DNA from: FEN-1139 sp038207155
GTDB lineage: Bacteria > Myxococcota_A > Polyangia > Polyangiales > Polyangiaceae
Length of the DNA: 64,000 nucleotides
Assembly (NCBI GenBank): GCA_038207155.1
Contig: JBBRAB010000021.1
Span: 1 to 64,000 of the forward strand
Direction: 5' to 3'
Shown here: piece by piece, positions 42,063 to 50,796 of the stretch
How the letters are laid out: the number at the start of each line of letters is the position of its first letter
Numbering within the stretch: the first letter of the stretch is position 1
Notes under the pieces: generated by a model
Told to the model about the DNA's origin: nothing
The model's database searches: none
What the model saw: the letters and a program-made list of their open reading frames with translations, nothing else
Made by a program: the position numbers and the translations under genes

Positions 42063-43082
42063 TTAGCAGCACCGCTCACGCGTGAGCCGCGTCAGCTCGT
42101 CACGCAGCAATGGCGCGTGACCCACCGGACAGAGGTGACCGCCGGGAAACAGCCGCAGCTGAGCCCCCAAATGCGCCGTGAGTCGCTCGGCTCCGGCCAG
42201 CGGCGCGAGCTGGTCGCGCTCTCCCGCCAGCACGACGAGCGGCGCGTCGGTGACTCGACGGCGACTGCACGCATTGACGCCGCCGTAGATCGCTTCGAGC
42301 TGGGCCGCGCGCTCGGACTCACGTTGCTGCCAGGGGCGCGCCAGACTATCGAGCGGTCGATCGAGCAGCAGCCAGCGCAGCGGCGTTCCCGTGGTCGCAA
42401 CCGCAGCACCGAACACGGCCCCGAGCGACGTCGCCACGAGTCCCGGCTCGACGCCATGCCGCTGCGTCAGTGCGCCGAGTAGCTCGCGCAGCGCGTGGAT
42501 CCCAGCCACCAGCGCGCGCAGGTTGTGCTCGGGCCGGCGATAGGGAAACTCGGGCCAACGCAGCGGATGAGCGTGACCAGGCAGGGTAAAGAGCCAGCTC
42601 TCGAGTCCCAGCGCGGCGAGCGCGGCGGCGGGGCGTTGCCATTGGAGGCGCGCAGCGCTGGCACCGAGCCAACCGTGAACGACCACCACAGCGCCCCGCG
42701 CTTGCGCCGGCCGCCCGAAGCGAACTGCCAGCTGCGGGCAACCCTGCTCAGCGAGCGAGCGCAAGCGCCGCGTGAGCTGCGCGGACGCTGGAGAATGAAC
42801 GTTATCGAGCGCGGGCCAGCGCGGCCAGGGCACCGACCAACACAAGCGAGCAGAGGAGTCCGCGTTAGTGAGTGTCAGCAGGCGCGGCTCGGGAAACAGC
42901 TCCGCTTCAGACAACTGCGCGACCTGCTCGGCGAGCCGCGACAAGCGTGTGGCGAGGTGTAGCTCACGCGAGGCGAGCGCCTGCGCGCTCGCTGCGCGCG
43001 CGGGGCGACGCCAGTGCCAAGCAAGGCTGCGCGCGGCGAGCGCGTCGAGACCCGACGCGAGCGACAGGCCGAGACCCGTCAC
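42063..43082 (-). CDS. Alpha/beta hydrolase
   Basis: 339 residues from GTG 43082, which overlaps the stop of the upstream protease gene (GTGA). The N-terminal 110 residues are a charged, helix-rich extension. The hydrolase core has VVVVHGWLG, FTLPGHAHPL, the nucleophile region GLVATSLGAVFG (the first Gly of GxSxG is Ala), the acid VVLAGERDQLAPL and the His in LFPGGHLCPVGH. A serine esterase or lipase-like role is inferred. Its strict coupling to the membrane protease suggests a joint process. Confidence 0.8.
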   Translation of the reverse strand: MTGLGLSLASGLDALAARSLAWHWRRPARAASAQALASRELHLATRLSRLAEQVAQLSEAELFPEPRLLTLTNADSSARLCWSVPWPRWPALDNVHSPASAQLTRRLRSLAEQGCPQLAVRFGRPAQARGAVVVVHGWLGASAARLQWQRPAAALAALGLESWLFTLPGHAHPLRWPEFPYRRPEHNLRALVAGIHALRELLGALTQRHGVEPGLVATSLGAVFGAAVATTGTPLRWLLLDRPLDSLARPWQQRESERAAQLEAIYGGVNACSRRRVTDAPLVVLAGERDQLAPLAGAERLTAHLGAQLRLFPGGHLCPVGHAPLLRDELTRLTRERCC

Positions 43083-43930
43083 GTTGACTCCGGCGGCGCG
43101 GCGCGCAAAGCTGCGTGCAGACCGGCCGCTCCGAGCGCCGCGACAAGGAGTCCGCCAAGCAACTCAGGGAGCACTGAACGCCAATCGACCTGCGTCGTGC
43201 TGCCGCCACGCAGCGACAGCAAGACGAGGGTGTTGTAGGCCGCATGGGCAAGCATGCTCGGCAGGAGTCGTCCGGACAGCAGACGCAGCGTGCCAAAGAC
43301 CAAGCCGAGCAGCATCGTGGCGAGGCCCTGCGCGAGATCGAGGTGAAATAGGCCAAACGCGACGGCCTGACCGAGCAGCGCGAGCCGCGGCCCCGCGCCC
43401 GCCAGAGCGCGCTGCAGCACCCCCCGAAACAGGGTCTCCTCGACGCAAGCGGGCAGCACGGCGACCGCGCCGAGCAAAACCCAAAACTGCCCCGGAGTGG
43501 CCTGTCGCACGGTGCGCGCGGTGAGATCCACGCCCTGAGTTCCAGCCCCAAGCAACTGCGTCAACCCGAGCGCGACGGCATTCGCCAGGGGTCCCACCCC
43601 GAGCACCAGAACGACCGAGGCAAGCAGAAAGCCGAGCAACGCCGGGACGGTGAAGCGGCGCGCCGGCAGCGCCCTACCGCGTCGATAGAGCCACAGCGCC
43701 AGCAGCCCAAGGCTGGAGTGAAACAGACAGACCCGCACCACCAGCCCCCCCGCGCCGCGCGCTCCTGCCGCTGACAACAGGCCGAGCTGAACCAGTCCGT
43801 GAACACAGTGCGGTAGCAGGAGCTGAACAAGCAGGCCGAGCAGAAGGCTGCCGAGCAGCGCCTGAACGGCAAAGAGCAACCCAGTGGCTGGGGCGGACTC
43901 GGCTTGCGACACGCCGGCAGCTTGGCGCAA
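43079..43930 (-). CDS. CPBP-family intramembrane protease
   Basis: 283 residues from TTG 43930; a GTG six codons later is possible and no ribosome binding site decides. There are seven to eight TM helices. The family motifs are ACVEETLFRGVLQRAL (Glu-Glu...Arg), AFGLFHLDLAQG (His) and LLPSMLAHAAYN (His, Asn). CPBP enzymes are glutamic intramembrane endopeptidases that include CAAX-like prenyl proteases and the enzymes proposed to process MYXO-CTERM tails. Two proteins in this window end in such tails, so this is worth considering, but many CPBP proteins have other jobs. Confidence 0.85.
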   Translation of the reverse strand: MRQAAGVSQAESAPATGLLFAVQALLGSLLLGLLVQLLLPHCVHGLVQLGLLSAAGARGAGGLVVRVCLFHSSLGLLALWLYRRGRALPARRFTVPALLGFLLASVVLVLGVGPLANAVALGLTQLLGAGTQGVDLTARTVRQATPGQFWVLLGAVAVLPACVEETLFRGVLQRALAGAGPRLALLGQAVAFGLFHLDLAQGLATMLLGLVFGTLRLLSGRLLPSMLAHAAYNTLVLLSLRGGSTTQVDWRSVLPELLGGLLVAALGAAGLHAALRAAPPEST

Positions 43931-44080
43931 TTGGGTGAGTTTTGCAGCGGCCCCCGCCTGCTGTCCCGGCGGATCCGCCCGGCGGCCGAGGGCGCTTCAT
44001 GCGGGTGAGAAATGGCGAACACGCCAAGGTCGCCGAAAACAAAGCTTCCCGCGCAGTCACTGGTCTAGAATCGCCGGGTC

Positions 44081-44842
44081 ATGCGCCCTTCGCTATTGGT
44101 TCCCGGGATGCTGCTGGTCGTCGCGACGCTTTCTGCCTGCGACGACAAGCCGAAAGCCAACCCCTTTGCTCCTCCGAAGGATGCGCCAAAGCCCGCGCCT
44201 TCCCTCACCGAAGCCACCAAACCCAAGCCTCCGCTTGAGTTCTCGGTCGACACCTTGAGCCCGAAAATTGGATTTTCTCGCGTGCTGCTCAACAAACCTG
44301 GGGATCGCGAGAAGCTCACCAAAGAGGTGGACGCCGTCCGGAGCGAGGTGATCGGCAAAGACGTGACCGTCACCGCCGACGCCAAAGCCAACCTGAGCTG
44401 GGTGACTGCGCTCTTGGTTGAGCTCAGCAAGGTCGGCGTGGCCAATATCACCGTCAAGACCAGCACGCGCACGGAATACCCCCAGCAGCTGGTGTTCAAG
44501 CTGCCGGCCCAGCTCGGGAACCCGCCTGCCAAGTGCAGCGTCGCAGCCATGGTGTTGGCTGACCGCGGAACCGCCGTTTGGCGCCTGTCGGGAGGGACCG
44601 CCTCGAAACGCTCCAAGGGCTTTGCCGGCCCTGATCTGACCATGACGGCGGAAAACCTGGAGCGCTACGCCAAGGGCTGCGCCGAGAGTGAGCTGGTGTT
44701 CGTCGGCGGAGCCGAGGGCCTCGAATGGGGCTTGGTCTACGACCTGGCGGCCTCCACGACTCAAATCGCTAAGGGTAAATTCGCCCACGTCGTATTGCTT
44801 ACCGATTCCCCCACCGCGGGGCGACCCGTCCGACTGAACTAG
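44081..44842 (+). CDS. Lipoprotein with ExbD-like periplasmic domain
   Basis: 253 residues. The lipoprotein signal is MRPSLLVPGMLLVVATLSAC, followed by a Lys/Pro-rich linker. Residues about 70-130 (GKDVTVTADAKANLSWVTAL, LVELSKVGVANITVKTS) read like the periplasmic domain of ExbD/TolR, in which a D.....Y..V....D....AG...I.L.T pattern is typical. The canonical N-terminal TM with its proton-carrying Asp is replaced by a lipobox. It starts an operon with a pseudokinase (10 bp) and a PEGA/TPR protein (20 bp). Its function is unknown. ExbD kinship is a moderate-confidence reading. Confidence 0.65.
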   Translation: MRPSLLVPGMLLVVATLSACDDKPKANPFAPPKDAPKPAPSLTEATKPKPPLEFSVDTLSPKIGFSRVLLNKPGDREKLTKEVDAVRSEVIGKDVTVTADAKANLSWVTALLVELSKVGVANITVKTSTRTEYPQQLVFKLPAQLGNPPAKCSVAAMVLADRGTAVWRLSGGTASKRSKGFAGPDLTMTAENLERYAKGCAESELVFVGGAEGLEWGLVYDLAASTTQIAKGKFAHVVLLTDSPTAGRPVRLN

Positions 44843-44852
44843 TGAGCCCTTT

Positions 44853-47267
44853 GTGACCACGACCAACGAGTCCGCACCGCGCTTCGAGGATCGATTCGCC
44901 CCTGTCACCGAAGTGGCCAAAGGCCCCATCGGGACACTCACCATTTCCATCGATGGCAATGACGGTCGACCTGTCCTCATTCGACAGGTCCCGGCCAACG
45001 GAAAATTGTCCAGCGCCGAGCTCACGCCTCTCGGCGAGGCGGCGCGCTGGATGATTGGCCTCGATGATCCCTGCGTCTCATCCCCGGTGGATGAAGCCGT
45101 CGTCGATGGCTCCCTGCATCTGGTCTCGACTTACCTCAACGGCGAGACGCTGCGCTCGGTGCTGCGGCTGGCCAGCTTTCGTGGTCGGCCCTTGCACCCC
45201 GCCATCGCGCTGCGAATCACGCATGATTTGCTGCTGGGAGCACGCGCGATCGAAGCGCGTGGTGCGCCGTCGCAGCTCGGTCCCACCTTCGCCGGCGGTC
45301 TACTCCCCGACTCCGTCTTGATCGGAACTGACGGTCGCGCGCATCTACTCGACGCGGGTGTCAGTGGGGTAGCGCGCAGACTCCCGCGCCTGGCGCATCA
45401 ACCCGATGTCGCGAGCTATGCGGCGCCCGAACAGGTGAGTTCGTCGAGTCCGGTTGACGGCCGCGCGGACGTGTTCACCGCGGGCGTGCTGCTCTGGGAA
45501 ATGCTGACGAACAAGAAGCTGTTCGTCGGGACCAGCCACGACGTAGTGACCGAGCGGGTTCGCAACATGGTGGCCCCCGCGCTCGACAACCTTCGTCCCG
45601 CCGGTGGCGAAGCGATCCCGCAAGTTGCCGCGGACATCGTGCGACGCTCGCTTGGCAAGCGCCCGGAGGACCGCTACAGCGGGATCGGGGCGATGCTGCA
45701 GGCGATCGAAGCCGTCGCGGACAAGTGGCTCGCGCCAACGGACACGCTCAACGAGCTGCTGCGTGAACTGGCCGGAAAAGGCCTCGATGCGCGCAGTCGC
45801 GCGGTCGAGCGCGCGCTCGCTCCCAAAAAGACGGGAGTCGCTGGACCGCCGCGCCCGGGTGCCACGGTCGCTCCCGCCGCCCCCGCCGCCCCCGCCGCTC
45901 CCGCCGCCCCCGCCGCTCCCGTGGCACCTGCGGCTGCCTCACCTGCGGCGGCAAGCATCCTCAGTGCATCGGCGGGTCCAACGGTGATCTCTGCGGGTCA
46001 CAAGCCACCGCCCCCCGAGCGCCACGACCTCTCGGATGCGGTCACGCTGATCCGCTCGGTGCCGGTCACAATGGGCGACAGCTCGGACAGTGACCAGTCC
46101 CTCGACCACATCACCGTGCCGCGCGTCGCGATGACGCCCGGCGCCGAGGCGTCACTCACGCGTCGCGGCGCCATGCTGGGCATGCCGTCCCCACTGCTGT
46201 CACAGGACTCGCTGCTCGATGATGAAGCAACCCTGATCCAGCACCGTGAGTCCCTGCACACGGACATGGACATCGAGCTCGAGCCCGAAGAGCTCGTCCC
46301 GCCTCCGAAGAGCTCGCCGGTCGCGGTCCCCTCGCTCGATCCGAGTCACTCCCCGACTCGCGAACGCGGCTCGCGCGAGCGCCTCCCGACCCTGCTCGGC
46401 GTCGCGCCACCGTCCGTCGCGGCACTGTCGGCGCCAATGACCGCTGACAGCTCCGGGTTCGGGAACACGCTCGCGCTACCGCCCGAGCAACAGCCATTAC
46501 TGGCGGCGGCTGCCCTCGGCCCCGGAGGCACGGTCGTGCTTGCGCCCGGTGCGGTGCAGTTGCCCGGTGTCGGAGTCGCGCTGCCGGGCGCCTTCAGTCC
46601 GGCCACCGCCACCCCCGTGCTCGCTCATCGGCTCGAAACCCCGGTCCCTGCGAACCCGGGCGCCGTGCAGCCAGCCGGCGCTCCCCTAGCGACGACTCAA
46701 GCGCTCGCGCCCCAGCAGGCACAGGGCTATCGTCCCAAGAGCGTCGCGGATCTGATCGTCTCAACAGCGGAGTTCGACGAAGCCCACACGAAAGTCACCG
46801 CGTCGCCCGTATGGGACGACGACGAGCTCGAACCGCCGCCCCCCTCACTGCGCCAGAAGCGCAGTCGCAAGACCGCGCTCGGAATCATCGGGGGCGCGGC
46901 GGCCATCCTGCTCGCGGCCGGCGCGGTCTGGCTGGTCCGCAGCAAGACCACCGCAACGTCACCGAGCGCTGCCGCGAGCGAGTCCGCCGCGGTTGCCGCT
47001 CCCGCGCCGTCTCCAGCATTGCCAGCCGCTGCTCCTCCCGCAGCCGAAGCGGCGAAGCCTGCGCCCGAACCCCCTGCCGCCAAACCAACCCCGCCGCCCA
47101 AGACCGCCCCTGCGGCTAAGCCCGCGGTTGCGACTAAACCGGCACAGAAAACCGCCGCGACCCCCAAAGCGCAGAAATCCGCGGCCACTTCGAAGCCCGC
47201 GAGTAAGCCGCCGGCCAAGACCACGACGGTAAAGAAAAAGAAGCTCTACACCCCCTCGGGGATCTGA
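44853..47267 (+). CDS. Membrane pseudokinase with long Ala/Pro-rich linker
   Basis: 804 residues from GTG 44853. Residues 15-300 follow the Hanks-kinase fold but have lost the active site. The VAIK Lys is Arg 44 (VLIRQVP), the HRDLKPEN loop reads AGGLLPDS (148-155), and DFG is DAG (167-169). The APE-type segment (YAAPEQ) and the C-lobe (DVFTAGVLLWEMLTNKKLF, LGKRPEDRYSG) are kept. A 500-residue low-complexity region follows. It contains acidic patches, one TM (about 675-697, ALGIIGGAAAILLAAGAVWL) and an Ala/Lys/Pro tail ending KKKKLYTPSGI. A scaffold or regulator of an active kinase is inferred. It lies in an operon between the ExbD-like lipoprotein and the PEGA/TPR gene. Confidence 0.85.
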   Translation: MTTTNESAPRFEDRFAPVTEVAKGPIGTLTISIDGNDGRPVLIRQVPANGKLSSAELTPLGEAARWMIGLDDPCVSSPVDEAVVDGSLHLVSTYLNGETLRSVLRLASFRGRPLHPAIALRITHDLLLGARAIEARGAPSQLGPTFAGGLLPDSVLIGTDGRAHLLDAGVSGVARRLPRLAHQPDVASYAAPEQVSSSSPVDGRADVFTAGVLLWEMLTNKKLFVGTSHDVVTERVRNMVAPALDNLRPAGGEAIPQVAADIVRRSLGKRPEDRYSGIGAMLQAIEAVADKWLAPTDTLNELLRELAGKGLDARSRAVERALAPKKTGVAGPPRPGATVAPAAPAAPAAPAAPAAPVAPAAASPAAASILSASAGPTVISAGHKPPPPERHDLSDAVTLIRSVPVTMGDSSDSDQSLDHITVPRVAMTPGAEASLTRRGAMLGMPSPLLSQDSLLDDEATLIQHRESLHTDMDIELEPEELVPPPKSSPVAVPSLDPSHSPTRERGSRERLPTLLGVAPPSVAALSAPMTADSSGFGNTLALPPEQQPLLAAAALGPGGTVVLAPGAVQLPGVGVALPGAFSPATATPVLAHRLETPVPANPGAVQPAGAPLATTQALAPQQAQGYRPKSVADLIVSTAEFDEAHTKVTASPVWDDDELEPPPPSLRQKRSRKTALGIIGGAAAILLAAGAVWLVRSKTTATSPSAAASESAAVAAPAPSPALPAAAPPAAEAAKPAPEPPAAKPTPPPKTAPAAKPAVATKPAQKTAATPKAQKSAATSKPASKPPAKTTTVKKKKLYTPSGI

Positions 47268-47287
47268 GAAAAGTTGAGGCTGAGGTC

Positions 47288-48319
47288 ATGAATACGACGC
47301 ACCGTTCCTACCGGACACGCTGGCTCTCACTCTCGCTGCTGGCTGTCATGCTCGCTAGCACCCCCGCTGCGATGGCCGCTGGGGCCGACGTCAAGAGCGC
47401 CACCGCCGAGCAGAAGAAGACCGCCTCGGGTCGCTATGGCATCGGCATGGAGGCCTTTGATGCGGGCCAGCACGAGGCCGCTCTCGCGGCGTTCCAGGGT
47501 TCCTACGACACCGTAGCGAGTCCCAACTCCCTGTTGATGGTCGCGCGCACGCTGGTGCAGCTCGGGCGGAGCTCCGAAGCCCACGCGGCCTATCGCCAGA
47601 CCATCGCCCAGGGTGAAGCGCTGGGCAAAGGCGAAAAGAAGTACGCTGACACGGCCAAGACCGCGCGCACCGAGCTCGCCGAACTTGAGCAGAAGAGCGT
47701 CGTTGTCACGCTTGACGTGCGCGACGGCGGGTTGATCGAGCAGGTCACCGTCAACGGCAAGGATCACCCCCGCGCGCAGTGGGCCGAGCCCCTGCTGCTC
47801 GCACCGGGTTCAGCCGAGGTGATCGTGCTCGGGACCTCCGGCGGCAAGGCCAGTCAAAAGCTTGAAGGAGCCGCGGGTCAGAAGGTAACGATCGTGCTGG
47901 CTCCGCCACCGGCACCAGCAGCGGCGCCTACGGCCAAAGCCACGACGACGCCCGCGCCCGTAGCGCCTCCTGCGGACGGCTTTAACTCGAAGCCCTACAT
48001 GACCGGCGCGTTGGTCGTCGGCGCGGCCGGACTCGTTACCTCGGGAGTCTTTGCGTATCTCAGCTACGCCGAGCAAAAAAAGATCGACGACAACTGCGTC
48101 AACAAGATCTGCAAGGGTGACTATTTCGACAGCCCCGAAAAGCAGGCGAACTACGCCACCTTCTCGCGCGTCGGCCTTGGCGTCGGGTTGGTTGGGTTGA
48201 CGACGGCTGGGGTGCTCTGGGCGGTCTCCCCCCGCAGTGCGCCCAAAGAGGAAGCCACCTGGAAGCGACCGCAGGTCGCGATTGGTCCGACCGGCTTCCT
48301 CGTTCAGGGTCAGTTCTAG
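47288..48319 (+). CDS. Exported TPR/PEGA protein with C-terminal two-TM module
   Basis: 343 residues; TGAGG lies just before the ATG. The signal peptide ends AAMA/AG. Residues about 45-135 are TPR-like (YGIGMEAFDAGQHEAALAAF, SLLMVARTLVQLGRSSEAHA). A PEGA-like beta domain follows (about 138-200), then a Pro/Ala linker, TM1 (about 237-258), a loop with two Cys (DDNCVNKICKGD), a Gly-rich TM2 (GLGVGLVGLTTAGVLW) and a final beta strand. The same order occurs in the genes at 36861 and 58798. It closes the operon with the pseudokinase and is followed by a strong terminator. Confidence 0.75.
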   Translation: MNTTHRSYRTRWLSLSLLAVMLASTPAAMAAGADVKSATAEQKKTASGRYGIGMEAFDAGQHEAALAAFQGSYDTVASPNSLLMVARTLVQLGRSSEAHAAYRQTIAQGEALGKGEKKYADTAKTARTELAELEQKSVVVTLDVRDGGLIEQVTVNGKDHPRAQWAEPLLLAPGSAEVIVLGTSGGKASQKLEGAAGQKVTIVLAPPPAPAAAPTAKATTTPAPVAPPADGFNSKPYMTGALVVGAAGLVTSGVFAYLSYAEQKKIDDNCVNKICKGDYFDSPEKQANYATFSRVGLGVGLVGLTTAGVLWAVSPRSAPKEEATWKRPQVAIGPTGFLVQGQF

Positions 48320-48348
48320 CCCGACGTCGGCGGCGTCAGCTCTGGAAG

Positions 48349-48390
48349 AGCAGCGGGCTCAAGGGAATCCTTGGGCCCGCTGCTTTGTTA
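48349..48390 (+). terminator. Rho-independent terminator
   Basis: AGCAGCGGGCTCAAGG (48349-48364) pairs with CCTTGGGCCCGCTGCT (48369-48384) at 15 of 16 positions around a 4-base loop. TTTGTTATTG follows. It ends the pseudokinase operon 30 bp after its last stop codon. Confidence 0.88.
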
Positions 48391-48503
48391 TTGATGCCGA
48401 AATCCCGTGGTGACGGGAGGCTCGGACCTGAGGTGCCCTTGACGGGCCCGCTCGGACGACCCAACACTGCTCGGAAGATTCGTCCGCTCCCTGAGAAACC
48501 CCA

Positions 48504-49664
48504 TTGGCCGCGCGCAACTCCACGACCTCCTCGACGCTCTCCCGTCCGAAACGTAAAGCTGCAGGTTCGCCGGCCGTGGTGCAGGAGGAGCCGACGGAAA
48601 TCGTTGACGCTGCCGGCGACGAGGACGCGGAAGAAACTGACGACGAACTGATTGAGGTCGACGGGGTCGAGGTGCTCGGTCCCGAGGACGAGCCGCTCGA
48701 TGAACCCCTCGTTGACCAGGGCGACGACATGGTCGTCGAGGCCGTTGGCGAGTCAATTGAGCTCGATGAAGGCAGCCCGTTTCCAAGCCGCCGGCCCGCC
48801 ACGCGCGCGCTGGCCCGGATGGATCCCCTGCAGCTCTACATGCAGGAGGTTCAGCGCCATCCGCTGCTGACGACCGAGGAAGAGCACGAGCTCGCGGTCG
48901 AGTACCATCGCACCACCGACGTCAAGGTCGCAGCGCGGCTGGTCACCGCCAACCTGCGCCTCGTCGTCAAGCTAGCCTACGAATACCGCCGCGCTTACCG
49001 CAACATCATGGATCTGGTGCAGGAGGGCAACATCGGCTTGATGCAGGCGGTGCGTCGCTATGACCCCTACCGCGGCGTCAAACTCTCGTCCTATGCGGCC
49101 TGGTGGATCCGCGCCTATATCCTGCGGTATATCCTCAACAACTGGCGACTCGTCAAGCTCGGTACGACGCAGGCGCAGCGCAAACTCTTCTTCAATTTGA
49201 ACAAGGAAAAGGCGCGACTCACCGCGATGGGCATCGAGCCGTCGCATGCCGAGATCGCCGAGCGTCTCAACGTGCACGAGAGTGAGGTGATCGAAATGGA
49301 TCGACGCCTGTCCGCCGGCGACGCCTCACTCGACGCCAACGTGGGCGATGCCGACGGGCGCCCCACCTCACGCCTCGATCTGATGCCAGCCCCCACGGCT
49401 GGGCCCGATCAGCTCTCTGAGAGCCTCGAGCTCCACGAGCTGGTGCGAGCTGAGCTCGCAAAATTCAAGCAAACCCTGGCGGGACGCGATCTCGACATCT
49501 TCGAGCGTCGGCTCATCTCGGAAGAGCCGGTGACCTTGCAGCAGCTCGGGGACGAATACGGCGTATCGCGTGAGCGTATGCGACAGCTCGAAGCTCGCAT
49601 CACCGACAATCTACGGAAATTCTTGGCGGTCAGTCTCGGTGACGCCGTCCGCATAGACGGCTAA
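48504..49664 (+). CDS. RNA polymerase sigma factor, RpoH-like
   Basis: 386 residues from TTG 48504. The first 105 residues are an acidic, Pro/Glu/Asp-rich extension; ATG 48819 (MDPLQLYMQEV) would give a protein of normal sigma-32 length. Region 2 is clear (LVTANLRLVVKLAYEYRR, NIMDLVQEGNIGLMQAVRRY, LSSYAAWWIRAYI). It is followed by the RpoH-type segment TTQAQRKLFFNLNKEK (about 221-236), a region 3 remnant, and region 4 with EEPVTLQQLGDEYGVSRERM. It directs polymerase to heat-shock or developmental promoters. The stop is 3 bp from rsmI. Confidence 0.88.
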   Translation: MAARNSTTSSTLSRPKRKAAGSPAVVQEEPTEIVDAAGDEDAEETDDELIEVDGVEVLGPEDEPLDEPLVDQGDDMVVEAVGESIELDEGSPFPSRRPATRALARMDPLQLYMQEVQRHPLLTTEEEHELAVEYHRTTDVKVAARLVTANLRLVVKLAYEYRRAYRNIMDLVQEGNIGLMQAVRRYDPYRGVKLSSYAAWWIRAYILRYILNNWRLVKLGTTQAQRKLFFNLNKEKARLTAMGIEPSHAEIAERLNVHESEVIEMDRRLSAGDASLDANVGDADGRPTSRLDLMPAPTAGPDQLSESLELHELVRAELAKFKQTLAGRDLDIFERRLISEEPVTLQQLGDEYGVSRERMRQLEARITDNLRKFLAVSLGDAVRIDG

Positions 49665-49667
49665 ACC

Positions 49668-50645
49668 ATGGCTCGACCCACCCCTTCCCACGCCGGACAG
49701 CCGCGCGCCAAGCATCGGCGCAACCAAGACGCCGCCACGGAGAGTGCGGGCGCCGCAACCGGCACGCTCTACATCGTCGGCACCCCGATCGGCAACCTCG
49801 GCGACATCAGCAGTCGCGCGCTAGAGACGCTGCGGCTGGTCGAGCATATCGCGGCTGAGGACACGCGCCACACGCGCACCCTACTGGCCTTTTTCGGCAT
49901 CGCAGGTAAATCGCTCTCGAGCATCGAAGCCCATCGCAGCCCAGCCGAGCTCGAGCGAGTGAGCGTTCATTTGCGGGAGGGTCGGAGCGTGGCATTGGTG
50001 ACCGACGCCGGCATGCCGGCGATCAGCGATCCGGGCGCGCGCGTCGTCGCGGCCGCGCGCGAAGCTGGCTTCAAGGTCGAGGTCATCCCGGGCCCGAGCG
50101 CGCTCACCGCTGCCATTGCGTTGTCTGGCCTCGTCGAGGGCCCCTTTCTGTTCCTCGGATTTCTCCCGCGTCAGGGGGGGCGTCGCACCCGCGCGCTCGA
50201 GCGCATCGCGCGCACGGAAGAGGCCGTGGTTCTGTTCGAGGCACCGCAACGCGCCAGCGACACCCTGCGAGCTCTGGCCAGCATCGTGCCTGACCGGAGG
50301 CTGGCCCTATGTCGCGAGCTTACCAAGCTGCATGAAGAGGTCCTGCATGGGACCGCCGCGCAGATCGCGGACTCGGCCCTGCAGTGGCGCGGGGAGATCG
50401 TGCTCGTGCTGAGCGCCGTCGAGCTCGAAGCGGTGGAAGCGCTCTGGGAGCCTGAGCTGTATCGCCAGTCCCTCGCGGAGGGGGAATCGCCTCGCACCTT
50501 GGTCGAGCGCTCGGGCCTGATCGGCCAGCGCCGCCGCGAGCTGTACGACCGACTGCTGGTCCTGCGGGACGAGCTCGCCGCGGACGGCTCGGACGAGCCG
50601 GAACCGGACGCGGAGTCCGAGCCTGCCGAGGACCCGACGGACTGA
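49668..50645 (+). CDS. rsmI: 16S rRNA (cytidine-1402-2'-O)-methyltransferase
   Basis: 325 residues. A short basic N-terminal extension precedes TLYIVGTPIGNLGDISSRAL, then AAEDTRHTRTLL, VALVTDAGMPAISDPGARVV, VIPGPSALTAAIALSG, FLFLGFLPRQGGRR, VVLFEAPQRASDTL and LALCRELTKLHEEVLHGTA: the tetrapyrrole-methylase-fold RsmI signature. It 2'-O-methylates C1402 in the decoding centre. A Glu/Asp/Pro-rich tail of about 30 residues is extra. It is co-transcribed with the sigma factor gene. Confidence 0.94.
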   Translation: MARPTPSHAGQPRAKHRRNQDAATESAGAATGTLYIVGTPIGNLGDISSRALETLRLVEHIAAEDTRHTRTLLAFFGIAGKSLSSIEAHRSPAELERVSVHLREGRSVALVTDAGMPAISDPGARVVAAAREAGFKVEVIPGPSALTAAIALSGLVEGPFLFLGFLPRQGGRRTRALERIARTEEAVVLFEAPQRASDTLRALASIVPDRRLALCRELTKLHEEVLHGTAAQIADSALQWRGEIVLVLSAVELEAVEALWEPELYRQSLAEGESPRTLVERSGLIGQRRRELYDRLLVLRDELAADGSDEPEPDAESEPAEDPTD

Positions 50646-50716
50646 CGGACCCCGCCGCCGCAGCCTGAACCTGAGCCTTTCGCCGAAAGCTCGGCCTAGA
50701 CCCGTCTCATTCCGCT

Positions 50717-50750
50717 GGAAGGCGGACGGTAGGGGAAAAACCGCCCTTCC
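50717..50750 (+). other. Hairpin in the rsmI-ffh intergenic region
   Basis: GGAAGGCGG (50717-50725) pairs with CCGCCCTTCC (50741-50750) with one bulged base, leaving a loop that includes AAAAA. It lies 72 bp after the rsmI stop and 47 bp before the ffh start. It could be a terminator without T-tract, or a leader structure of ffh. Confidence 0.35.
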
Positions 50751-50796
50751 TGAGCTCCGAGCAGACCCGTAGAGGCTGTGCTAAGAGCGGGACACC

